In this document: piece by piece, positions 1 to 7,597 of the stretch
How the letters are laid out: every line of letters starts with the position of its first letter
Numbering within the stretch: the first letter of the stretch is position 1
NCBI GenBank assembly: GCA_002753225.1
Contig: PDZS01000034.1
Location: 1-48,872 of the forward strand
Length of the DNA: 48,872 nt
From: Deltaproteobacteria bacterium YD0425bin51
GTDB lineage: Bacteria > Desulfobacterota > Desulfobacteria > Desulfobacterales > YD0425bin51
Reading direction: 5' to 3'
The notes under the pieces: model-generated
Told to the model about the DNA's origin: nothing
Databases searched by the model: none
What the model saw: only the letters and a program-made list of their open reading frames with translations
Translations under genes and position numbers: made by a program

Positions 1-933
1 CCAACACTATCTGTTTATAATATAAGCGGTAGTGATGTTGCATATGAATTTGAAATATATGGAGATAAAAACTTAGATAATTTAATTGCATCAGAAAAAG
101 TATCACAAGGTAATGAAATAACTTCACTATCACATGTATTAAATGATAATACATCATATTTCTGGCGAGTAAGGGCGCAGGCAGGATCAAATAAGAGCTC
201 ATGGATGGGAACAGGAACATTTAAAGTAAATACATCTGGAGAAAAGATTAACTGGAAGATTTTGACGAGCAAAAAGATATTGTCAGATGTTAATGAAGAG
301 CAGTTGATTGAAATAAAGAATGGAACAAAAGTCAATGTTCCAGCAAATGCTATTGTTAAAGACTATACATTTATAATTGGACAAGTGATAAATAAACCAT
401 CTTTCCCAGTAAATATTAAAGCAATTGGGAAAGCAATAGAGTTTGGACCATCAGGGATTAATTTTAATAAACCTGTTTCAATAACACTCCCATATACAGG
501 CAAAGATTTGGAAACAGCAGGAATAGATGATGCAGGCAATTTAGAGGTTTATACTTATAATGAATCAAGCAAAGCATGGGAAAAGGTATCAAAAGATCAT
601 GTAGATAAAGAAAAATCCGTTATTGTATGCAAAGTAGAGCATTTTTCAAGCTATGCACTTGGTTCAGAAGCTAAAACATCTTCAAATGAAGAAACTAACA
701 GTAATAGCGGCAATAATAACAACAGTAATTCTTCTAATGCTCAGAATTCAGGAGTTGGAACTGGAGGAAGCAGCAGCGGCGGTGGCGGAGGTTGTTTCAT
801 ATCAAGCTTGGACAGCATAGAACAATTAAATTATATTTGGTTTGTAATATCAAGTGGACTTTTTATTATTATAGGCTTAATTTTTAAAAAAAATGGAGAG
901 AAAAATGAATTGGAGAGAAAGTATTTCTGTTGA
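1..933 (+). CDS. Fibronectin-like/ZU5-like surface protein, C-terminal part with GCFI tail (5' end outside window)
   Basis: The frame is open from base 1, so this is the last 310 residues of a longer protein; the Met at 205 is internal. Residues 1-75 look like the end of a fibronectin type III domain (TSYFWRVRA near residue 55, then a TGTFKV strand). Residues about 100-220 form a beta domain similar to ZU5-like modules of exported proteins, ending in VEHFSSYAL. A Ser/Asn/Gly-rich linker leads to five glycines and C265-F-I-S-S, then a hydrophobic segment (about 275-295) and a charged KKNGEK end. This order of linker, Cys motif, membrane helix and basic tail resembles C-terminal sorting signals. 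The protein is probably exported and displayed at the cell surface. The domain names are family-level judgements; the sorting role is inferred. Confidence 0.75.
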   Translation, partial: PTLSVYNISGSDVAYEFEIYGDKNLDNLIASEKVSQGNEITSLSHVLNDNTSYFWRVRAQAGSNKSSWMGTGTFKVNTSGEKINWKILTSKKILSDVNEEQLIEIKNGTKVNVPANAIVKDYTFIIGQVINKPSFPVNIKAIGKAIEFGPSGINFNKPVSITLPYTGKDLETAGIDDAGNLEVYTYNESSKAWEKVSKDHVDKEKSVIVCKVEHFSSYALGSEAKTSSNEETNSNSGNNNNSNSSNAQNSGVGTGGSSSGGGGGCFISSLDSIEQLNYIWFVISSGLFIIIGLIFKKNGEKNELERKYFC

Positions 934-1108
934 CCCATTGATTTGTCATGGGAAAGCCTGCATTAAAGGAACACGAATTATGGTTTCATTAATTTTAGAT
1001 AACTTGGCTGTAGGTTTAAAAATAGATGATATTTTAACGAGTTATCCATCTTTAAAAATAGAGGACATTCAGGCTTCTGTTGCATATATTGAAAGAGGCG
1101 GACGATAG
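905..1108 (+). CDS. DUF433 family protein (antitoxin-like)
   Basis: This 67-residue protein matches DUF433 (PF04255) closely: it starts MNWRE-like, then has CHGKACIKGTRI and the helical LDNLAVGLKIDDILTSYPSL segment. The ATG at 905 fits the family start and has GGAGAG just upstream; an in-frame ATG at 893 is less likely. It overlaps the end of the preceding gene by 29 bp. DUF433 proteins are small DNA-binding-like proteins often paired with a PIN or DUF5615 toxin. No such partner follows: the 121 bp to the next gene holds no recognisable gene. The C-terminus (IERGGR) is shorter than the usual family ending, so the module may be a remnant. The antitoxin role is family-based and not shown here. 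Confidence 0.8.
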   Translation: MNWRESISVDPLICHGKACIKGTRIMVSLILDNLAVGLKIDDILTSYPSLKIEDIQASVAYIERGGR

Positions 1109-1229
1109 ATAATATAGATAATTTTCAAAATGCTTTTACAAGAGAATTTATTGATAAGCCATTAGGTTGTAGTAATATTTATAAGCACTAATTAACTAAG
1201 AATAATTTATCCTTTAATTTAGGAGAGTT

Positions 1230-4211
1230 ATGATAAAAAACAGATTATTATTAAATGTGATTTTTTATGGATTAATGGTAACCAGCATTTATGCAGAGGT
1301 TACCCTTGATGGCACAATGGGAACTTTTGGTAATGTCAAAGGACCTAATTACGAAATAAATCAAGGATATGGAATAACAAAGGATACTAACTTGTTTCAT
1401 AGTTTTGGAAAGTTCAATGTTGATACAAATGAAACCGCTAATTTTAAAGTCTCTAGTTCAATTCAGAACATCATAAGCCGTATTACTGGAGGAGAACGTT
1501 CATGGATTGATGGAAATATAAAATCAACTATTTCAGATACTTCTAGTTTATCTAATGCTAATTTATATTTATTAAATCCATCAGGTATTTTGTTTGGACC
1601 AAATGCTTCTTTAGATATGGGAGGTTCATTTCATGTTACTACTGCAGATTATTTAAGAATGGGTGAAAATGATAGATTTTATGTAAATGATGAAAGTCCT
1701 ATTCTTACATCAGAACCTCCATCAGCTTTTGGTTTTTTGGGAAACAATCCAGAGAAAATAACTTTTCAGGGAAATGGAAAAGTATCTGATTCAAGCCCAA
1801 GAGGGCTAACTGCAAAAGATGGAAAAACTGTTTCTGTTGTTGCAGGGGATGTTGATTTTAATGGGACTTATTATTATGATGTTATAAATAGCGAAAATAA
1901 AGCATTGGGCAATTTAGCAGCTCCTCAAGGAAGAATTAATATTGCAAGTGTAGCATCATCAGGAGAAGTAGTTTCTACTGATTCTGGATTAGATGTGTCA
2001 TCGTTCCGTAAATTAGGAAATGTAACCATGTCAGATTATTCTTTGCTTAAAGTAAGCGGTGAAGGTTCTGGAACAATATGTATTCGAGGTGAAAATTTTT
2101 ATATGAAAGAAAGCAGCTCTGTTGAAGCAGATACAACAGGAGCTAAAAGTGGTGGAGTCGTTGATATACAGGTTTCAAAGTTTAACATGGATTCAAGCAA
2201 TATATTCAGTGATTCACAGGCAACAGGAAATGGAGGAGATATTAAAATAAATGCCACAGATGAAACAAATATTTCCAATTTCAGTTATATTTATGCAAAT
2301 GCAAGCGGATCGGGATCAAAAGATAGCCAAGGAGGAAAAGTATATATAGAATCTCCTAAAATTTCTATAAAAGACAGCAGCAAGATATATACTGAAACAT
2401 ATGGTAAATCAAAAGGAGGAAGTGTTACCCTAAAGGCTCCGCAGATTTCCGTATATGATAGTGAAATATTTGCAGGTACTGAAGATGAAGGGGATGCTGG
2501 TTCTGTTAATCTCTTTGGCTCCATTATTGGAATTGACAATAACAGTATTATTTCAAGTGATACATACTATGGCAAAGGAAAAGGAGGGGATGTAACCATA
2601 TCAGGCTCTGACGATAAGTATGCTGAGTCAATTGATGTGTCAAATTCATCTAGTATCTATTCTGGAGCTATTAAAGGAGAATTTGCAAATGCAAGCTCTG
2701 GCGGTAAAGTTCGTTTAAAATCTAAAAATATCAATTTTAGTACAAGTGGAAAAATTGGAAGCGAATCAGAAGGAGGAGGAAGGGGAGGGGATGTATCCAT
2801 TGAAGCTTCTGAAAGTATAACTTTTTCAGGAACAGGGAGTTCAGTTTATACAAATGCTAACAGTGAAGCTTCTTATGCTGGAAACGCTGGAGATATTTTT
2901 ATTAAAGCTCCAAAGGTAAATTTTAAAGAAAAAGGGGGGGCAACTGCAAGCACAAAAGGTCCCGGAAATGCTGGATTTATTCAAGTAGATGCTGATGAGC
3001 TATCGTTAGACACTCAATCTGCTGTTACTTCAAAAAGCGATTCAAAAACAGCAGGCGGAAACGCTGGAAAAATAGATATAAAAGCCAATAAAGGGATTAC
3101 AATTAAGAATGGAGCATCTGTCAGCACAGCAACAGAAGGTGGTGGAAATGCTGGTATGATTTCACTTGCTGCTGACAATTTAAAAATGGAATCTGAAGCT
3201 GCTATTTCATCATCCAGTAATTCAAAAGGAACTGGTGGAAATGCTGGTCAGATTGCTATTAAAACAGACAAAGATATAGAACTCCAAACAAGAGCATTAA
3301 TTAGTACAGCAACAGAAGGAACTGGAAATGCTGGTATGATTTCTTTAGAGGCAGATAATTTAAAAATGCAAACCCAAGCAGCTATTTCATCATCTAGTAA
3401 TTCAAAAGGAGCAGGTGGAAATGCTGGTAAGATTGAGATAAAATTAAAAAATAATCTTTCTATGCAAGATAAAGGCACTGCTGTTACTACTTCAAGCTAT
3501 GGTCAAGGAAATGCAGGTAACATTACTCTAAGTTCTAATAATTTGACATTAGAAAAAGATGCAGCCATATCTTCTGAGAGTAAATCTTCTACTGCTGGAG
3601 GCGCTGCAGGCTGGATTACTGTAAATTCAAAAAATGAAGTAAGAATATCAAGTGGAGGTTCAATAACTACTGAAGCAATAAACACATCCAGTTCAAAGGA
3701 ACGGAATGATAGATTTAATGGAAAAATTACTGTAAACACTAAAAGCCTGCTTTATTTAGTAAACAGCAAAATTACAACAAGCGTAAAGAGTGGTGATGGC
3801 AATGGAGGAGATATAGAAATTGATCCGCAATTTGTTATTATGGATCACAGTAAAATAATTGCTAATGCTTATGAAGGAAATGGAGGAAACATTCATATAG
3901 TTTCAGACCAATTTATTCAGGATATATATAGCATAGTTGATGCATCATCTGAATTTGGTTTAGATGGGAATATTAAAATTGAAGCTCCAGATGTTGATCT
4001 TTCAAGCGCCCTAGTCATCTTGCCATCTAACTTTATGGACGCAACTCAGTGGGTTAAAACACCATGTTCTGCTCGTTCTGCTGAAAATATAAGTAAATTT
4101 GTATTTACTAGTCGTGATGGTATGCCAACACCTTATGATGATTTAAAAGTGGGTCATGAATCTTATACAGAAGATTGTTCTTGTAAAAAAAAGAAGGAAG
4201 GTGAAAAATAG
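1230..4211 (+). CDS. Two-partner-secretion exoprotein with haemagglutination-activity (FHA N-terminal) domain
   Basis: The 993-residue protein has a signal peptide (residues 1-22, ending in YAE). A TPS domain (about 23-190) follows, with the hallmark NLYLLNPSGILFGPNA and a HVTTADYLRM segment. This domain normally directs the protein to a TpsB outer-membrane transporter. The rest is a Gly/Ser/Asn-rich right-handed beta-helix with GGDI- and GNAG-type turns, including four copies of a 60-residue repeat (about residues 571-810). The C-terminus has paired cysteines (TPCSARS and DCSCKKK). A strong AGGAG lies before ATG 1230. No tpsB gene lies in the window; it may be further upstream. The downstream CHAT and DUF928 genes begin within a few bases, so the three are probably co-transcribed. 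Likely function: secreted adhesin or matrix protein. Confidence 0.88.
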   Translation: MIKNRLLLNVIFYGLMVTSIYAEVTLDGTMGTFGNVKGPNYEINQGYGITKDTNLFHSFGKFNVDTNETANFKVSSSIQNIISRITGGERSWIDGNIKSTISDTSSLSNANLYLLNPSGILFGPNASLDMGGSFHVTTADYLRMGENDRFYVNDESPILTSEPPSAFGFLGNNPEKITFQGNGKVSDSSPRGLTAKDGKTVSVVAGDVDFNGTYYYDVINSENKALGNLAAPQGRINIASVASSGEVVSTDSGLDVSSFRKLGNVTMSDYSLLKVSGEGSGTICIRGENFYMKESSSVEADTTGAKSGGVVDIQVSKFNMDSSNIFSDSQATGNGGDIKINATDETNISNFSYIYANASGSGSKDSQGGKVYIESPKISIKDSSKIYTETYGKSKGGSVTLKAPQISVYDSEIFAGTEDEGDAGSVNLFGSIIGIDNNSIISSDTYYGKGKGGDVTISGSDDKYAESIDVSNSSSIYSGAIKGEFANASSGGKVRLKSKNINFSTSGKIGSESEGGGRGGDVSIEASESITFSGTGSSVYTNANSEASYAGNAGDIFIKAPKVNFKEKGGATASTKGPGNAGFIQVDADELSLDTQSAVTSKSDSKTAGGNAGKIDIKANKGITIKNGASVSTATEGGGNAGMISLAADNLKMESEAAISSSSNSKGTGGNAGQIAIKTDKDIELQTRALISTATEGTGNAGMISLEADNLKMQTQAAISSSSNSKGAGGNAGKIEIKLKNNLSMQDKGTAVTTSSYGQGNAGNITLSSNNLTLEKDAAISSESKSSTAGGAAGWITVNSKNEVRISSGGSITTEAINTSSSKERNDRFNGKITVNTKSLLYLVNSKITTSVKSGDGNGGDIEIDPQFVIMDHSKIIANAYEGNGGNIHIVSDQFIQDIYSIVDASSEFGLDGNIKIEAPDVDLSSALVILPSNFMDATQWVKTPCSARSAENISKFVFTSRDGMPTPYDDLKVGHESYTEDCSCKKKKEGEK
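2941..3660 (+). repeat. Four in-register 180-bp repeats coding for 60-residue beta-helix units
   Basis: Copies start near 2941, 3121, 3301 and 3481, each exactly 180 bp after the last. Each carries a GNAG motif about 10 residues in and a second GGNAG- or GGAAG-type turn about 40 residues later. Copies two and three are the most alike (shared AISSSSNSKG and STATEG). A degenerate fifth unit may follow at 3661. The constant register indicates tandem duplication within the exoprotein's beta-helix. Confidence 0.85.
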
Positions 4212-4218
4212 ATTGCAT

Positions 4219-6510
4219 ATGAATAAAAAAATTATTTGTTTAATATTATTATTAGGGATTATTCTATTCTCCCATAACTTTGTTTTGGCAGAGAATAATG
4301 GCGATGATTATTATAACAGCGGAAATTTTGAACAGGCAATAATTGCTTGGAATAAATATTTAAATAAGCTTGATCCAAAGAAAGATACAGGTGTTTATTT
4401 AAATACAATAGCAAATATTGCAAATAGCTATATGGCAATTGGTTATTATAAAAAAGCGCTTGATGTTTATAAAAATGAAATGAAATTAATTGAAGATACT
4501 CCTGATAAATGTGAAAAGGCTTTACTATACAGCAATATTGGAGATGCATATTTTCTTTTGGAAGATATGGAAAATACAGAAAAATTTCTTTTGAAAGCAT
4601 TAGACGCTGCAAATGAATCAAATGACAATAAAGTTTTTGCACCTGTCTTAACCAATATTGGAAATGTACTAATATTTACCCAGGATTATGAGAATGCTAC
4701 TAATGTATATAATCAGGCTTTAGGTATATTGGAAGATTTAGAGGAAGAGGATACATCTGAGCTTACTGTTAGATTGCTTTTAAATATTGTGCAACTTAGT
4801 ATGGTAAAAAAATCATACAAAGAAATGGGTGAATCACTAGAATATGCTTTTCTTGAGATTGATAATCTTCCTGATTCATATGATAAAGTAGCAGCATGTT
4901 TAGCACTTTACAAGCTCGCTAATGAAATTAAACATAAACTTAATCCAACAGGTAAAGATGCAAATGCTTTATTAAAAAATATTTCTTATGATTCACTTAC
5001 TCTTGCTCGCCAAATATCAACTGATCTTCAGGATAACAGGAGTTTATCTTATTCTCTTGGTTATTTAGGCAGAATGTATGAAGAAGAAAAACGTTTTCCT
5101 GAAGCAATAACATTAACACGACAGGCAGTTTTTTTTGCAGAACAAGGCAATTTCCCTGAATCTTTATATTTATGGCAATGGCAGCTTGGAAGATTATTCA
5201 AAGCTACTGATGATAAGAATAAAGCTATAGAAATATTTCAAAAAGCCATAAATACATTAAATCCTATTCGTAATCAAATATTTATAGGGCGTAGGCTTTC
5301 TCGTGATGTTTTTAATGAGGAAGTTAAACCTGTTTATTTGGGACTTGCTGAATTATTGCTTGAAGATGGTGAAAAGAGAAGTGATCAAAAAGCTAAAAAT
5401 GAAAAGTTTTTAGCTGCAAGAAATGTAATAGAGCTGTTAAAGACTGCTGAACTAGAAAATTTTTTTAAAGATGAATGTGTAGCTAATAAACAAGTATCAA
5501 ATCCATTAGATAATATGCCTCAAAATACTGCTTTACTATATCCCATACCATTAGAAAATAAATTGGTTTTACTTGTAACACTTCCAACAGGAATGCATTA
5601 TTTTACTGTCCCTGTTGGATTAAAAACAGTACATGAAACAGTTATACATTATAGAAAAGGTTTGCAGACAAGACCGAATAAAAGATTTCTATATGATTCA
5701 CAAAAGCTTTACAGTTGGATTATAAAGCCTCTTGAAGAACTATTCAAAAAAAATAAAATAGACACTTTAGTACTAGCGCCAGATGGACCATTAAGACTTG
5801 TACCCTTTTCAACTCTTAATGATGGAAAAAAATTTCTAATTGAAAAATATGCAATTGCTACAATTCCAGCTTTAGGGCTTACAGATCCAAAGGCGAGAAC
5901 AGAAAGTCGTTATCAAATTCTAATTATTGGGCTTTCTGAAGGAAGACAAGGATTTTCACCATTACCTGGCGTACCTGCAGAAGTAAGGGATATTAAACAG
6001 ATAATGGACGGAAAGATATTAATTCAAGATAAGGAATATACAATTGATAATTTAACAAATGCCTTTAAGGATAGTGATTATTCTCTTTTACATATTGCAA
6101 CTCATGGTGTTTTTGGGGGATCACCTCAAGAAAGCTATTTATTAACTTATAACAGCAAACTAACAATGGATCTCCTCGAAGATTTGATAGCTATGTCCAA
6201 ATATCGTGAGCAAAAAGTTGAATTATTGACTTTAAGTGCTTGCCAGACTGCTTTGGGAAATGAAAGAGCAGCAATGGGACTTGCTGGAGCTGCTGTAAAA
6301 GCAGGAGTAAAAGCAGTCATTGCAACTTTATGGTTTGTAGATGACGAAGCAACATCTTTGGCAATAAGGGATTTTTATAAACAACTTAAAACACCCGGAA
6401 TAACAAAGGCAAAGGCAATGCAAAATGTCCAAAAGAAATTAATTTCTCAAAAACGCTTTTGGCATCCATTGTATTGGGCTCCTTTTTTAGTTATCGGAAA
6501 TTGGATGTGA
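4219..6510 (+). CDS. Exported TPR-CHAT domain protein (caspase-like cysteine protease family)
   Basis: The start at ATG 4219 gives a clean signal peptide (MNKKIICLI to VLAE); the open frame extends up to 4156 but those residues are charged and overlap the previous gene. Residues about 25-390 hold TPR repeats. The CHAT domain fills about 470-763. Both catalytic residues are present: His629 in HIATHG and Cys675 in LSACQTA. APDGPLRLVPF and LPGVPAEV are also typical of the family. CHAT domains are caspase-clan peptidases, several of which cleave partner proteins in response to a signal. An exported version next to a TPS exoprotein suggests that it acts in the periplasm or outside the cell. That role, and processing of the neighbouring adhesin, are inference. 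Confidence 0.88.
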   Translation: MNKKIICLILLLGIILFSHNFVLAENNGDDYYNSGNFEQAIIAWNKYLNKLDPKKDTGVYLNTIANIANSYMAIGYYKKALDVYKNEMKLIEDTPDKCEKALLYSNIGDAYFLLEDMENTEKFLLKALDAANESNDNKVFAPVLTNIGNVLIFTQDYENATNVYNQALGILEDLEEEDTSELTVRLLLNIVQLSMVKKSYKEMGESLEYAFLEIDNLPDSYDKVAACLALYKLANEIKHKLNPTGKDANALLKNISYDSLTLARQISTDLQDNRSLSYSLGYLGRMYEEEKRFPEAITLTRQAVFFAEQGNFPESLYLWQWQLGRLFKATDDKNKAIEIFQKAINTLNPIRNQIFIGRRLSRDVFNEEVKPVYLGLAELLLEDGEKRSDQKAKNEKFLAARNVIELLKTAELENFFKDECVANKQVSNPLDNMPQNTALLYPIPLENKLVLLVTLPTGMHYFTVPVGLKTVHETVIHYRKGLQTRPNKRFLYDSQKLYSWIIKPLEELFKKNKIDTLVLAPDGPLRLVPFSTLNDGKKFLIEKYAIATIPALGLTDPKARTESRYQILIIGLSEGRQGFSPLPGVPAEVRDIKQIMDGKILIQDKEYTIDNLTNAFKDSDYSLLHIATHGVFGGSPQESYLLTYNSKLTMDLLEDLIAMSKYREQKVELLTLSACQTALGNERAAMGLAGAAVKAGVKAVIATLWFVDDEATSLAIRDFYKQLKTPGITKAKAMQNVQKKLISQKRFWHPLYWAPFLVIGNWM

Positions 6511-6514
6511 AATT

Positions 6515-7585
6515 ATGAATGCAAATAATAAAAGCAAAAAAAGTTTTATTTATTTGATAATCTTCATTTTTTTAGCAGCTTCTTCATATGCTGAAGATAT
6601 TCCAATATTTAAAGTTCCTGATAAAAATGCTGAAATGCGTAGAAGGGAAGGTGGAGATATTGGCGCAGGGGCAGCTAGTACAAGCCGAGGCCTAAGCAGA
6701 GGTTTGTCACGTGGTTTATCTCGTGGCCTGAGTCGTGGACTTTCTCGAGGTCTTAGCCGAGGTTTATCTCGTGGCTTAAGCAGAGGTTTGTCACGTGGTT
6801 TATCTCGTGGCTTAAGTCGTGGACTTTCTCGAGGCCTTAGCCGAGGTTTATCTCGTGGCTTAAGCAGAGGTTTGTCACGTGGTTTATCTCGTGGCTTAAG
6901 TCGTGGACTTTCTCGAGGTCTGAGCCGAGGCTTATCTCGTGGTTTATCTCGTGGGGCTACAGTGGCTACAGTTTTTGGGGAAGCTATTAAACAAAAAACT
7001 GCAGACCAAATTCATGTTGAAAGTAATTCACATGCAGTTCCAGATGAGCCAATGCCAGATATGATGGCTCCTATTGCATCTTTGCAAACAGGATATACAA
7101 CTAGCGATCAACCTGTTTTGTATTATTATATTTCTAAGCCGTGGTCAGGCAATATTGAATTTACATTAAATGAAGATGGACAAATAGAGCCTATAGTGGA
7201 AGTAAATTTTAAAGGTCCTAATAAAGAGGGGATTTATCAAATTAATTTAGCAGATTACAACATTAGGCTAAAGCCTAATGTTGAATATGAGTGGTATTTA
7301 GTAATTGTACCTTCACCTGATGAGCGCTCAGGAGACTTTTTAGGAAGCGCAACAATCAAATATATAGAACCATCAAGAGACTTTAAAAATAAATTGACTG
7401 TAGCTTCAAAAGATCGTTTATACTATTTTTATGCTGGAGAAGGATATTGGTATGATGCAGTTTATGATCTTAACAGACGCATAAAGGAGCATCCTGATGA
7501 CAAAATATTGAGATCTCATAGGATTGCATTATTTGAACAAGCAAAATTAGGCAAAGTTATTGATTTTGATAAAAAATACAACTAA
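6515..7585 (+). CDS. Exported DUF928 protein with SRGL tandem repeats
   Basis: The 356-residue protein has a signal peptide (about 1-27, ending in SYAED). A charged spacer leads to 23 SRG units separated by Leu (residues 57-147), putting one Arg in every four residues. Residues about 165-345 match the DUF928 family: TSDQPVLYYYISKPW, a strand-rich core, YEWYLVIV, then EGYWYDAVYDL and a helical tail. DUF928 proteins are known mostly from cyanobacteria, where I recall them near CHAT and haemagglutination-domain genes; their function is not established. The gene lies 4 bp after the CHAT gene. The basic repeat could bind polyanions or the exoprotein, but nothing in the sequence proves this. DUF928 is assigned from motif order. 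Confidence 0.78.
   Translation: MNANNKSKKSFIYLIIFIFLAASSYAEDIPIFKVPDKNAEMRRREGGDIGAGAASTSRGLSRGLSRGLSRGLSRGLSRGLSRGLSRGLSRGLSRGLSRGLSRGLSRGLSRGLSRGLSRGLSRGLSRGLSRGLSRGLSRGLSRGLSRGATVATVFGEAIKQKTADQIHVESNSHAVPDEPMPDMMAPIASLQTGYTTSDQPVLYYYISKPWSGNIEFTLNEDGQIEPIVEVNFKGPNKEGIYQINLADYNIRLKPNVEYEWYLVIVPSPDERSGDFLGSATIKYIEPSRDFKNKLTVASKDRLYYFYAGEGYWYDAVYDLNRRIKEHPDDKILRSHRIALFEQAKLGKVIDFDKKYN
6683..6955 (+). repeat. 12-bp tandem repeat (22.75 copies) with 84-bp higher-order period, coding for (SRGL)n
   Basis: The tract is 273 bp long and stays in frame throughout. The Ser, Arg and Leu codons vary widely (agc, tca, tct, agt; cga, aga, cgt; cta, ttg, tta, ctg, ctt), so single units are not identical. 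Blocks of seven units recur almost unchanged about three times. This shows both old divergence of the 12-bp unit and later duplication of 84-bp blocks. Any gain or loss of a unit would keep the reading frame. Confidence 0.97.
7258..7283. repeat. Perfect 12-bp inverted repeat inside the DUF928 gene
   Basis: CAACATTAGGCT is followed by two bases and then its exact reverse complement, AGCCTAATGTTG. It lies in coding sequence for part of the conserved domain, so it may be chance. In RNA it would form a stable hairpin with a very short loop. There is no T-run after it, so it is not a normal terminator. Confidence 0.7.
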
Positions 7586-7597
7586 GGAGATTGTTTT

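Noticed and set aside
205..933. Complete gene starting at the ATG at 205
   Set aside because: The frame is open to base 1 and residues before 205 continue a fibronectin-like domain, so the Met is internal.
1109..1229. Toxin gene partner of the DUF433 protein
   Set aside because: The stretch is only 121 bp, has stops in all useful frames and no recognisable PIN or DUF5615 motif.
4259..4655. Antisense ORFs of 127 and 62 residues inside the CHAT gene
   Set aside because: They lie opposite a well-supported gene, have no recognisable domain and reflect codon bias of the TPR region.
6683..6955. CRISPR-like or minisatellite array
   Set aside because: There are no spacers; the 12-bp units are contiguous, in frame and code for SRGL in an exported protein.
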